The notes beneath the pieces were generated by a model. The model worked only from the letters and a program-made list of their open reading frames with translations, had not been told where the DNA came from and made no database searches. 64,000 nucleotides of DNA, taken from assembly GCA_019752335.1 (NCBI GenBank), contig JAIEMJ010000011.1, forward strand, positions 186,001 to 250,000, given 5' to 3'. This document shows, piece by piece, positions 25,578 through 34,248 of the stretch. Position numbers and translations under genes: made by a program. This stretch comes from Bryobacteraceae bacterium (lineage in GTDB: Bacteria; Acidobacteriota; Terriglobia; Bryobacterales; Bryobacteraceae). Each line of letters starts with the position of its first letter. Position 1 is the first letter of the stretch.

Positions 25578-28500
25578 ATGAAAAAAGCGCTTCTGGTTTT
25601 GTGGGCCCTGCCCGTCTTGTGTCTGGCTCAGTACGACACGTCAACGATTCTCGGCACGGTGAAGGACTCCACCGGCTCCCAGGTGGCCAACGCCAAAGTC
25701 ACCCTCGAAAACACTCAGACCGGCGTCAAGCAGACGTCGGCCTCGGACACGGCCGGCAACTACCTGTTTCTCAATCTACGCATTGGCTCCTACCGCGTCA
25801 TCGCCGAACTCAGTGGCTTCAAGCGAGCCCAGTCCGATCCGTTTACGCTCGTCGTCAACGCCCGGCAGCGCGTCGACCTCACGCTTGAAATCGGCAACAT
25901 CACCGAAAGCGTCACGGTCAGCGGCGCCGCCAACCAGTTGGAGACCGATAGCAGCGACCGTGGCCAGGTGATCACCCGCGAAGCGATTGTGAATCTGCCG
26001 CTCAACGGCCGCGCCTACGCTGACTTGGCCCTCCTCGCTCCCGGCGTCCGCAAAAGTAACATCGCGAACCGCGATGCATCCTTCAACGTCAACGGACTCC
26101 GCAGCGCCCTCAACAACTTCATGGTGGACGGCGTCGACAACAACGCCTATGGCACCTCCAATCAAGGCTTCTCCAACCAGATCGTCCAGCTGAATCCCGA
26201 CGCGGTCCAGGAGTTCAAAGTCCAAACGAATAACTTCTCTGCCGAATACGGCCGCGCCGGGGGCGCGGTCATCAACGCCTCTGTCCGCAGCGGCACCAAC
26301 GAATTTCACGGCTCGGCGTGGGAGTATCTGCGCAATACGAAACTGAATGCCGTCGGCTTCTTTAAGCCCAGCACGGGCAAGCCGGTCCTCGTCCAAAATC
26401 AGTTCGGTGGCACCTTTGGCGGACCCATTCAGAAAAACAAGATGTTCGTCTTCGGCGACTACGAGGGCTTCCGCCGCGTCGAACGCACGCTGCAATTCGC
26501 CACCATGCCTTCCGCGCAGCAGCGCGCGGGCAATTTCGGCATCCCGGTCCGCAATCCTTTCACCGGCGACATCTACTCCGACGGTGTCATTCCTCCTAGC
26601 GCCATCACCCCTTTCGCCCGGCGCGTCCTGGGTGATCTGCCGGCGGCGATTCGCCCCAGCGCCCTGGGCGCCCTGCCTTCGAATAACTGGGACTACTTGA
26701 CACCCACTACCTGGCAGGACGACAAGGGCGACATCCGGTATGACCATTACATCTCCTCCAAGCTGAACGCCTTCGCCCGCTACAGTCACCGCCTCCTCAA
26801 CCGCGTGGAAAACAGCGTCATTCCTGGCCTCTCCGGCGGAGACGCCAATGGCTACGTCCGCGTGTTAAACCAACAAATGGCCACGGGCTTCAACTACAAC
26901 TTGTCGCCGACTTCACTGATCGATTTCCGCATCGCCTTCTCTAAGTTCGATGGCGGCAAAAGCGCCTTGGGCGGCGAACGCAAGAACATGCTGGCGGAGT
27001 ACGGCATTCCTGGCTTGCCCGATAAACCCGAAATCGGTGGCGGACTCACCAATCAAAGCATCGCCGGCTTCACGGCGTTAGGCCGCCAAAGTTCGAATCC
27101 TCAATTTCAGAATCCCTATACCGTGAATCCGAAAGTAAACTTCTCCAAAGTACTTCGCCGCCACTCCCTGAAAGCAGGTTACGAATACCAGGCTATCGAT
27201 ACCGATATTCTCGACTTTAATCCGCAGTACGGCCAGGATAACTACAACGGCCAGTTCTCCCGCCCCACCACCTCGCCCGCCACAAACATCTACAACCTCG
27301 CTGACTTCATGTTCGGCGCCCGTTCCGCCTATAGTCTAAACAACGCCGTCGTGCTGAACTATCGCCAGCGCATGCATTTCGCCTACCTGCAGGACGACTT
27401 TAAGGTAAGCTCGAAACTCACTTTGAATCTCGGTGTCCGCTATGAGTTTGCCACGCCACAGTATGAGGCCAAAAACCGGCTCGCCAATTTCGACCCCCAG
27501 ACGAATTCTCTCATCCAAGCCAAACCAGGCAGCCTCTACAATCGCGCCCTCGTCAATCCGGACTTCAATAACTGGGCCCCCCGTCTGGGCGCCGCTTATC
27601 AACTCACCCGTCGCACGGTGGTCCGCGGTGGCTACGGCTTGGCCTACATTCACTTCAATCGCATGGGTGGTGAGAACCTGCTGGGCTACAACGGACCCAG
27701 CATCGTCAATCTCACCATCAATCAATTGCCGACGTCGCCCGCCTGCGTCGCGGACCAATTCCGCAATTGCTTCCGCACCACCCAACAGGGTTATCCGGCC
27801 GGGCTGGTTGAGCCGTCCAGCTTTTCCACCGCGCTCACCCGCACTAACTACACCCCCGCCGATTACCGCACCAGCTACGTGCAAAGCTATCACTTCACCG
27901 TGCAGCGGGAACTGGCGAACAATCTCGTGCTCGACGTCGCCTACGTCGGCAACCGCTCCACCGGCCTGATGATTCTCGGCGACTTCAATCAGGCCCGCCC
28001 GAACGCCGTCGGCGAGAATACGGTGCTCATCAACCGCCGCCCCATCACCGGTTACGACTATATTCAGATCTCCTACGGCGGCGGCTTCGCCAACTATAAT
28101 TCTCTCCAGGCGAAGATCGAAAAACGATACGCGAATGGCTTGTATCTGTTGAATAGCTTCACTTGGTCCAAGGCCATCGATAATGCCAGCGGCCACTTAG
28201 AAGCCTTTAATGGAGATAATTCGCGCATTAACTATCGCAACCTGGCTAGCGAAAAAGGCCAGGGCAGTTACAATCAGCCCTTGAATAACACCACGTCCTT
28301 TGTCTACGAAGTCCCCTTTGGCAAAGGCCGTCGCTTCGCCTCAAACATGGGCGGTGCGCTCGATGCGGTGTTAGGCGGTTGGCGATTGAATGGCATCCAC
28401 ATCATGCAAAGCGGCCAGCCGGTAAATATCAGTTACACCGCGCCCGCGGCGTTCCAGGTCTCCGGCGCCCCCACTTACCGTCCGAACTACCTCGGTGGCG

Positions 28501-28853
28501 ACATTTATGCCCCGGAGCGCAATAATCAGCGTTTTCTGAACGCCGCCGCCTTCGGCGCACCCAACGCCCAGAACGTCAACGACCCCACCCGGCCGTTTGG
28601 CAACCTGGGCCGCAACGTCGGCCGCAGCGAAGCCATCTATCAGTTTGACCTCGGGCTCCACAAGTCCTTCTCGCTGCGCCCGGAGCGGCTGCGCCTCGAG
28701 TTCCGCTCAGAACTCTTTAACCTCTTCAACACCACGAACTGGGGTGCGCCGAACGCCAACGTCTCGAACGCCAACTTCGGCACCATCACCGGCTACGCCT
28801 ATCCGGCGATTCCCGCCCGGCAGATTCAGTTCGCCCTGCGGCTCGCTTTCTAA
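25578..28853 (+). CDS. Oar-like TonB-dependent outer-membrane receptor (first of three)
   Basis: The 1091-aa protein starts at ATG 25578, with GGAGAG 7 bases upstream and a signal peptide [19 protein letters not shown] carboxypeptidase-regulatory-like Ig domain follows ([29 protein letters not shown]). The plug domain has [18 protein letters not shown] and [13 protein letters not shown], and a long beta-barrel ends in an aromatic strand ([11 protein letters not shown]). No TonB box was recognised. Such receptors are expanded in Acidobacteria and probably import glycan or peptide fragments. It precedes an enolase-superfamily gene by 22 bases. Confidence 0.93.
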   Translation: MKKALLVLWALPVLCLAQYDTSTILGTVKDSTGSQVANAKVTLENTQTGVKQTSASDTAGNYLFLNLRIGSYRVIAELSGFKRAQSDPFTLVVNARQRVDLTLEIGNITESVTVSGAANQLETDSSDRGQVITREAIVNLPLNGRAYADLALLAPGVRKSNIANRDASFNVNGLRSALNNFMVDGVDNNAYGTSNQGFSNQIVQLNPDAVQEFKVQTNNFSAEYGRAGGAVINASVRSGTNEFHGSAWEYLRNTKLNAVGFFKPSTGKPVLVQNQFGGTFGGPIQKNKMFVFGDYEGFRRVERTLQFATMPSAQQRAGNFGIPVRNPFTGDIYSDGVIPPSAITPFARRVLGDLPAAIRPSALGALPSNNWDYLTPTTWQDDKGDIRYDHYISSKLNAFARYSHRLLNRVENSVIPGLSGGDANGYVRVLNQQMATGFNYNLSPTSLIDFRIAFSKFDGGKSALGGERKNMLAEYGIPGLPDKPEIGGGLTNQSIAGFTALGRQSSNPQFQNPYTVNPKVNFSKVLRRHSLKAGYEYQAIDTDILDFNPQYGQDNYNGQFSRPTTSPATNIYNLADFMFGARSAYSLNNAVVLNYRQRMHFAYLQDDFKVSSKLTLNLGVRYEFATPQYEAKNRLANFDPQTNSLIQAKPGSLYNRALVNPDFNNWAPRLGAAYQLTRRTVVRGGYGLAYIHFNRMGGENLLGYNGPSIVNLTINQLPTSPACVADQFRNCFRTTQQGYPAGLVEPSSFSTALTRTNYTPADYRTSYVQSYHFTVQRELANNLVLDVAYVGNRSTGLMILGDFNQARPNAVGENTVLINRRPITGYDYIQISYGGGFANYNSLQAKIEKRYANGLYLLNSFTWSKAIDNASGHLEAFNGDNSRINYRNLASEKGQGSYNQPLNNTTSFVYEVPFGKGRRFASNMGGALDAVLGGWRLNGIHIMQSGQPVNISYTAPAAFQVSGAPTYRPNYLGGDIYAPERNNQRFLNAAAFGAPNAQNVNDPTRPFGNLGRNVGRSEAIYQFDLGLHKSFSLRPERLRLEFRSELFNLFNTTNWGAPNANVSNANFGTITGYAYPAIPARQIQFALRLAF

Positions 28854-28859
28854 GGTTGA

Positions 28860-28865
28860 TATAGT
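28860..28865 (+). promoter_or_regulatory. -10 hexamer TATAGT of the enolase-superfamily gene
   Basis: TATAGT lies in the 22-base gap after the receptor gene and ends 10 bases before the ATG at 28876. Confidence 0.4.
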
Positions 28866-28875
28866 AAGGCTGCTC

Positions 28876-30129
28876 ATGAAACGTCGCAGCTTTCTTAACA
28901 CCGCGCTGGCCGGCCTGGCCAGCGCGGAATTACCCCTGCATCGCTTGGCCGCCGCGCAACGCCGCAAGGTGAAGATCACCGCCGTTAAATGCATGATCGT
29001 GCGCGGCACCTGGGATTGGAACCTGATCAAAGTCGAAACCGACTCCGGCCTCTACGGCATCGGTGAGGCCTACTGGGGCCCTGGCGTGAAGGACCTCGTC
29101 CTCAACCAGCTCGCCCAGCACCTCATCGGCGAGGACCCGCTCAACGTCGACAAGCTCTATCACAAAATGCTGATGCTCAGCGCCGGAGCCGGCGCGCAAT
29201 CCGGCGTCACCGTCACCGCGGCCAGCGGCATCGAAATCGCCCTCTGGGACTTGGCCGGGCGCATTCTCGAGACGCCCACCTGTAACTTGCTCGGCGGACG
29301 CTTCCGGGACCGCGTCCGCTTCTATCGCACCACCCAAACCGTCGAAAATGTCGAGGACATGTCCCAGTGGCGCGACTTAGTCCAACAAACTCAAGCCGAG
29401 AAGTTCGGCTGGACGGCCTATAAATTCCAAGGCGACGGCATCCCGCCCAAAGCCGACCCCACTTACTCCGAGCCCGGCCACGACCGTTACACCCGCTCAC
29501 TCACCCACCGCGATCTACGCCGCATCGAGAAGGCCATGATGACCGTCCGCGAGGCCCTCGGCCCCGACGCCGACTTCGCCATTGAAGCCCACTGGAAATA
29601 CGATGTCCGCGACGCCATCAACATGGCCAAAGTCATCGCCCCCGCCCGCCCCATGTGGCTCGAAGATCCCGTTCCGCCCGGCAATGCCGAAGTGATGGCC
29701 CGTGTCACCCACGCCGTCGACGTGCCGGTGGCTACCGGCGAGAATTTGTACACCCGCAACGAGTTCCGCCGCTTAATCGAGTTACAAGGCTGCGACTTCG
29801 TCCATCTCGACATTCCGAAGTCCGGCGGCTTGCTCGAAAGTAAGCGCATTCACGACTTAGCCGACAATTACTACATCGCCTCGGCCGCCCACAATCCCGC
29901 CAGCCCCGTGGGCACCATCGCGTCCTGCCATGCCGCGGCTTCCATGCGCGATTTCCGCATCCATGAACTCGCCAAATACATTCCCTGGTGGCAGGATTTA
30001 GTCATCCACGATGGGCCCATCATCGAAAAGGGCTACCATCGCATCACCGATAAGCCCGGCCTCGGCATCGAACTCAATCCTGACGTCGCCAAGAAGCATC
30101 TGGCCCCCGGCGAAACTTGGTGGGGCTAA
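28876..30129 (+). CDS. Mandelate racemase/muconate lactonizing enzyme family (sugar-acid dehydratase-like)
   Basis: The 417-aa enzyme starts with a Tat-type leader (MKRRSFLNTALAGLASAELP), so it is probably periplasmic. The N-terminal capping domain is followed by the TIM barrel with metal ligands in DFAIEAHWKYD, WLEDPVPPGN and VATGENLYTRNEF, then HLDIPKSGG and the AAHNPASPVGT His motif. This layout resembles D-galactonate dehydratase-like members that act on aldonic acids. An export leader on this family is unusual but seen in Acidobacteria. The upstream receptor and downstream SelO are 22 and 3 bases away. Confidence 0.88.
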   Translation: MKRRSFLNTALAGLASAELPLHRLAAAQRRKVKITAVKCMIVRGTWDWNLIKVETDSGLYGIGEAYWGPGVKDLVLNQLAQHLIGEDPLNVDKLYHKMLMLSAGAGAQSGVTVTAASGIEIALWDLAGRILETPTCNLLGGRFRDRVRFYRTTQTVENVEDMSQWRDLVQQTQAEKFGWTAYKFQGDGIPPKADPTYSEPGHDRYTRSLTHRDLRRIEKAMMTVREALGPDADFAIEAHWKYDVRDAINMAKVIAPARPMWLEDPVPPGNAEVMARVTHAVDVPVATGENLYTRNEFRRLIELQGCDFVHLDIPKSGGLLESKRIHDLADNYYIASAAHNPASPVGTIASCHAAASMRDFRIHELAKYIPWWQDLVIHDGPIIEKGYHRITDKPGLGIELNPDVAKKHLAPGETWWG

Positions 30130-30132
30130 CGT

Positions 30133-31497
30133 TTGATTTTCGATAATACCTACGCCCGTGAATTAGAAGGCTTCTACACACCTTGCCAGCCCGAAACGGT
30201 TCCAGCTCCTAAGTTACTCCAGTGGAACCAGCCTTTAGCTGACGAACTCGGACTCGCGGACGGCTTACCCGCCGCCGATATCTTCTCCGGCAATCAGATT
30301 CCGCCGGGCGCGATGCCCTTGGCGCAGGCCTACGCCGGCCATCAGTTCGGCGGCTTTGTCCCGCAGTTGGGCGACGGGCGCGCAATCCTCTTGGGCGAAG
30401 TCATTGATCGCCATGGCCAGCGTCGCGATATTCAATTGAAAGGCTCCGGCCGCACGCCCTTTTCGCGCGGCGGCGACGGCAAGGCCGCCGTTGGCCCGGT
30501 GCTGCGCGAGTATGTCATGGGCGAGGCCATGCACGCGTTGGGCATTCCCACCACGCGCGCGCTCGCCGCCGTAGCGACGGGTGAGCCGGTCTACCGCGAG
30601 CGGCCTTTGCCTGGCGCGGTGCTGGCGCGGGTCGCGGCCAGCCACCTCCGCGTCGGCACCTTCCAATTCTTTGCCGCGCGGCGTGAGACGGATAAAGTCC
30701 GCCAACTGGCCGACTACGCCATCGCTCGCCACTATCCCCAGGCCGCCTGCGCCGCCAACCCCTATTTGGCCTTCCTCCAGGCGGTCGTTGCCGCGCAAGC
30801 CAGTCTGCTGGCCCGCTGGATGCTCGCTGGCTTCATCCACGGCGTCATGAATACGGACAACATGTCGATCTCCGGCGAAACCATCGACTATGGGCCCTGC
30901 GCCTTCCTCGACACCTACCACCCCCACACCGTCTTCAGTTCCATCGATCACCAAGGCCGCTACGCCTACGGCAATCAACCGCTCATCGCCCGCTGGAATC
31001 TCGCCCGCCTCGCCGAAACGCTGCTCCCGCTCATCGACCTCGAAAGCGCCACCGCCGCCGTCGAAGCCTTCACGGCATCCTACGATACGCACTGGCTGGC
31101 CGGCATGCGCGATAAACTCGGCCTCGAAGAGCCTGATCTCGCCCTCTCCAACGGCTTTCTCGCCCTCCTCGCCGCCCAGCGCGTCGACTACACTCTCGCC
31201 TTCCGCTACCTGAAGGATCCGCCCCAACTCCGCGCGCTCTTCGCCGACCCCGCGGCCTATGACACCTGGGCCCTCGGCTGGCAGCCCACCCGTCCGCCGC
31301 GCAATCCCACCTACATCCCCCGCAATCATCTGGTAGAGGCCGCCCTCACCGCCGCCGTGGAACGCGCTGATTTAGGCCCTTTTGAGCAACTCTTGTCCGT
31401 TCTGCGAGATCCCTACGGCGAACATCCAGACCGCGAAGCGTATGCCCAGCCGTCGCCAGACGGCAACGCTGGATACCGCACCTTCTGCGGCACCTAA
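30133..31497 (+). CDS. selO: SelO/YdiU-family protein adenylyltransferase (pseudokinase fold)
   Basis: The 454-aa protein has GHQFGGFVPQLGDGRAILLGE, DIQLKGSGRTPFSRGGDGKAAVGPVLREY and FIHGVMNTDNMSISGETIDYGPCAFLD. These carry the inverted ATP-binding and metal sites that let SelO transfer AMP to Ser/Thr/Tyr of redox proteins. It ends in YRTFCGT, the conserved Cys near the terminus. The start is TTG at 30133, 3 bases after the enolase gene stop, reading MIFDNTYARELEGFY as in the family. Length is slightly short of the usual 480 or so. Confidence 0.93.
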   Translation: MIFDNTYARELEGFYTPCQPETVPAPKLLQWNQPLADELGLADGLPAADIFSGNQIPPGAMPLAQAYAGHQFGGFVPQLGDGRAILLGEVIDRHGQRRDIQLKGSGRTPFSRGGDGKAAVGPVLREYVMGEAMHALGIPTTRALAAVATGEPVYRERPLPGAVLARVAASHLRVGTFQFFAARRETDKVRQLADYAIARHYPQAACAANPYLAFLQAVVAAQASLLARWMLAGFIHGVMNTDNMSISGETIDYGPCAFLDTYHPHTVFSSIDHQGRYAYGNQPLIARWNLARLAETLLPLIDLESATAAVEAFTASYDTHWLAGMRDKLGLEEPDLALSNGFLALLAAQRVDYTLAFRYLKDPPQLRALFADPAAYDTWALGWQPTRPPRNPTYIPRNHLVEAALTAAVERADLGPFEQLLSVLRDPYGEHPDREAYAQPSPDGNAGYRTFCGT

Positions 31498-31547
31498 GAT
31501 TAAGTATCGTTCATGGTATCCTAAGAGTGTTCCCTGGAGGTCCCCCC

Positions 31548-32252
31548 ATTCGTTCGTTGAGATTCGTTCTTTTTCTCTCTTCTCTATCTGGAATTGCCTA
31601 CGCTCAGTCCGTTATCATCAGTGCTCCCAGCACGGACATCACACCCAAGGGCGAGGTGATGCTGGCCCATGAAAGCCAATTCAATCGTTTTGCCGGTGGG
31701 AAGAATTACTGGAATAGCTTTACCTTCGGCACCGTCGGTCTGTCGAAGGACACAGAGTTCGCCGCCACTCTCTACGGCCTCGGACGGCCCGCGTCCGGCA
31801 ACGTCTCGCTCGGCATAGGCCTGAAGCATCGCGTGTTGAACAAGCAGACCGCCTCCGGATGGCATTGGGAAGCGACTTCGGGCTTCATGGTGCCCTTTTC
31901 ACTTTCCGGCCGCGGCACCGGTCTCTGGGGCTATGGCAACGTGAGTCTGCGGACGCCCAAGTCCAAGACGCGCCTCACCGCTGGACCGAGCTACGGCTCC
32001 AGCCAAATCTTCGGGCGGCGCGCCTACTCCACCATGGTTGGTGTGGAACAGCCACTCTCGAAACACTTCACGCTCGTCGCGGACTACTTTAGCGGCACCC
32101 ACGAACTGGCGGCTGCCATAGGCGGCTTCGCCTGGCATCCACGCCGGGAGTTAGTCGTCATCTTCGCGTACAAAGTGCCTAACAATGCCATCAGCGGTAA
32201 GCCCGCGCCGCTCGTCGAACTTACTTATACTTTCGGCGCCCGCAAACACTAA
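31548..32252 (+). CDS. Predicted outer-membrane beta-barrel protein, possibly with an ATT start
   Basis: The open frame runs from GTG 31527, but GGAGGT (31536-31541) lies inside that extension. The best-spaced start after it is ATT at 31548, giving a classic signal peptide RSLRFVLFLSSLSGIAYAQS; TTG at 31557 is the alternative with 15-base spacing. The mature part alternates short hydrophobic strands with Gly/Ser loops (SFTFGTVGLSKDTEFAATLYGLG, RLTAGPSYGSS) and ends LVELTYTFGARKH, as in outer-membrane barrels. Family not recognised. Its end overlaps the opposite-strand WD40 gene by 4 bases. Confidence 0.7.
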   Translation: MRSLRFVLFLSSLSGIAYAQSVIISAPSTDITPKGEVMLAHESQFNRFAGGKNYWNSFTFGTVGLSKDTEFAATLYGLGRPASGNVSLGIGLKHRVLNKQTASGWHWEATSGFMVPFSLSGRGTGLWGYGNVSLRTPKSKTRLTAGPSYGSSQIFGRRAYSTMVGVEQPLSKHFTLVADYFSGTHELAAAIGGFAWHPRRELVVIFAYKVPNNAISGKPAPLVELTYTFGARKH

Positions 32253-33160
32253 ACTGGCATCTTCAACAGGCTGACGCTCTTCTGCCCGTCCGCGAAGGCC
32301 GCCCATTTTCCATCGGGCGAAATGGCTATCGAGCTCACTTGGTGCGCGGCGGTTTCCGTCCGCACAATTTTTCCGGAAGCCACCTCATGCAGAATCACGT
32401 CTACCGGATGCTTCACCGTAATCACGTTGAAGCCTCCGGTGAGTAAGTGCTTCCCGCTCGGCGAAAAAGCCAGGGCTGAAATCATCTCCCGGTGGGGCGC
32501 GAATTTTCGGAGTAACTTCCAAGTCTTGGTGTCCCACAGGTAAACGACGCGATCCGCACCGCCCGTGGCCAACCTCGCGCCGTCCGGAGAAAACCCCATC
32601 GCGAACATCGCTACCGGTAACTGCTCAATCAACGCCAGCAATTCACCGTTGCGCGCATTCCAGGCTCGCACATTGGCGTCGTAGCTGGAGGCGACGATGG
32701 TGGAATTGTCCGGCGAAATCGCGAAAGCCGCCGTGCCACCGATCCCGCCCGGCATTGCCACCCGCTCCCGCGCGTCCGTTTCCCAAACATGAATCGTCTC
32801 TTCGCTACCGTTGCCCGCCGCCCCATTGCTGGTGACGAGATAGCGCCGGTCCGGCGAGATCGCTAAATCGCTCGTCTGCGGCGTCGATCCAGGCAACGTA
32901 ATTCCCACTTTACCGGTCTGCAAGTTCCAGGTCTTGATCTGGCCTTCGCGATTCATGGCCGCCACTAAGTCCCGGCCGCTCGGCATGTCCGCCACTCGGT
33001 ACCCCTCATCGAGAGTCACCGTCCGGCTCACGCTACCCTTGGCCATCTCCCAAACGCGGACTTTATGATCGCTGCACGCGCCCGCCAGCGACAAGTTATC
33101 CCCGCAGAATGCCACAGCGTGCACCGTCGCTTCGCAGGCAATCGTGCGATCGATCGCCAC
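32249..33160 (-). CDS. WD40-repeat propeller protein
   Basis: The 303-aa protein is built of about seven WD40 blades: HAVAFCGDNLSLAGACSDHKVRVWE, DLAISPDRRYLVTSN, FAISPDNSTIVASSYDANVRAWN, MGFSPDGARLATGGADRVVYLWD, LAFSPSGKHLLTGG and SIAISPDGKWAAFADG. No signal peptide is seen, so it is probably cytoplasmic. It starts at GTG 33160 directly after the TAA of the intradiol-dioxygenase gene (zero spacing), so translation is likely coupled. Role unknown; such single propellers are protein-interaction platforms. Confidence 0.85.
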   Translation of the reverse strand: MAIDRTIACEATVHAVAFCGDNLSLAGACSDHKVRVWEMAKGSVSRTVTLDEGYRVADMPSGRDLVAAMNREGQIKTWNLQTGKVGITLPGSTPQTSDLAISPDRRYLVTSNGAAGNGSEETIHVWETDARERVAMPGGIGGTAAFAISPDNSTIVASSYDANVRAWNARNGELLALIEQLPVAMFAMGFSPDGARLATGGADRVVYLWDTKTWKLLRKFAPHREMISALAFSPSGKHLLTGGFNVITVKHPVDVILHEVASGKIVRTETAAHQVSSIAISPDGKWAAFADGQKSVSLLKMPV

Positions 33161-33793
33161 TTACACCTTCTCCAGGCAGATATCGAAATTGATCGACGCC
33201 CGCGGCGTCCCCGGCGCTTCCACCAGCGTCACCGTCCGGATCAATTCGCGGGACTTCACAATGCCCCGTTTGCCATAATTCTTATCTGGATTGCCTTCGA
33301 AGAACGGATCCGTCGCGAAGTAAGCTTGCGTGATCAGCGTCCGATGCCCCGGCGCCGAAATCAGATAGTGAATATGCTGCGCCGGTCGGTCATCGTAGTG
33401 GCCGGGCAGAATCGTCTCCACCGCATAGTCAGAGCTTTCGCCAGTCAGGATCGCCGCGCGATAGCGGAAGCCTTCCAGGTCATAGATGCCAGCATGGTCA
33501 GCCTGCCACAATTCGATGCGTGCCCCCGGCACTCTATCGCCGCGCGTATTCATCACCTTGCCCACCACCCGCAACGGGAAGCCCGGCGTCCCCGGTGTAT
33601 GCAACACCCTTTGATTCGGCGCGCCCTTCTTGAAGAAAGGCCCCAGCACATCGCGCGGCGTCGGCGCCCGGTTCCCTTTCGTCTCCCCCTCCTGCCACGC
33701 GGACAGCAGCCCCGCTTGCGTAAGTGGCAGCGCGGACAGCAGCAATCCGCGGCCAATGCAGTTCTCGACGATTTCCCGGCGGGTTAATTTCAT
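33161..33793 (-). CDS. Intradiol ring-cleavage dioxygenase-like secreted protein
   Basis: The 210-aa protein begins with MKLTRREIVENCIGRGLLLSALPLT, a Tat-like leader. The family core follows: LGPFFKKG, ARIELWQADHAGIYDLEGF, then YAVETILPGHYDDRPAQHIHYLISAPG. The Fe ligands Tyr, Tyr, His, His of intradiol enzymes appear represented by YD/FRYR, GHYDD and HIHY. Substrate is probably a catechol-type aromatic, or the fold may serve sugar binding. Start 33793 is preferred over 33811 because it opens the leader. Confidence 0.85.
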   Translation of the reverse strand: MKLTRREIVENCIGRGLLLSALPLTQAGLLSAWQEGETKGNRAPTPRDVLGPFFKKGAPNQRVLHTPGTPGFPLRVVGKVMNTRGDRVPGARIELWQADHAGIYDLEGFRYRAAILTGESSDYAVETILPGHYDDRPAQHIHYLISAPGHRTLITQAYFATDPFFEGNPDKNYGKRGIVKSRELIRTVTLVEAPGTPRASINFDICLEKV

Positions 33794-33834
33794 GCGCACC
33801 ACTCCCGCCAAAGTATAGGGCAGCCCCGCAGGGA

Positions 33835-34221
33835 ATGCAATTGTTGTATCGTAAAGGTTTGCAACGCGCGGTATCCATCCTCTTGTTGGCGTTGTTCAGC
33901 TTCGCGCTGAGCGCACCGGCTTGGCCCACCAACCCGGAAACCAAGTTACCCCCCTGCTGCCGTCGCGACGGGAAACATGGCTGCGGCATGAAGATGAAGC
34001 CGGCCTCGGCCGGCGTTGCTTGGCGCGCCAATTCGGCTTGCGCTCAGTATGGCCAGCCGGGTTCGTTGCCCGCCGCTTCGGAAACTCTCACCCCTCCGGC
34101 GCAAGCGTCGATTTCGCTCCCCAGCCTGCCTTCCGCCGTCGCGGCCCCAGCCGAAGTCCGCGCCCGCATCTCCTTCCATCGCGCCCGTCAGAAGCGCGGC
34201 CCTCCTACCTTTCTCTCCTAA
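33835..34221 (+). CDS. Small exported Cys/His/Met-rich protein (putative metal-binding)
   Basis: The 128-aa protein has a strong signal peptide or TM segment (LQRAVSILLLALFSFALSAPAW, about 9-30). It is followed at once by LPPCCRRDGKHGCGMKM: Cys41, Cys42, His48, Cys50, Met52 and Met54. The rest is low-complexity Ala/Pro/Ser ending in basic residues. The clustered thiol/thioether/imidazole ligands suggest copper or another soft metal. It precedes a TonB receptor by 27 bases. This recalls gammaproteobacterial small Cys/His proteins encoded beside copper receptors, but no homology is claimed. Confidence 0.7.
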   Translation: MQLLYRKGLQRAVSILLLALFSFALSAPAWPTNPETKLPPCCRRDGKHGCGMKMKPASAGVAWRANSACAQYGQPGSLPAASETLTPPAQASISLPSLPSAVAAPAEVRARISFHRARQKRGPPTFLS

Positions 34222-34248
34222 CCCGCCCAACAATTTAAGGAGAGGATT

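Noticed and set aside
25776-26789. 337-codon open frame antisense to the first Oar-like receptor
   Set aside because: Shadow within a well-supported receptor gene.
27092-27110. TTCGAATCC-like T-loop sequence suggesting a tRNA
   Set aside because: It lies inside the receptor gene and no acceptor or anticodon stem can be formed around it.
33158-33163. TAAGTG junction between the dioxygenase-like and WD40 genes as a second split fusion
   Set aside because: It has the same zero-gap form as the PPK2 pair, but the two domains are unrelated and not known as a fusion, so simple translational coupling is the better reading.
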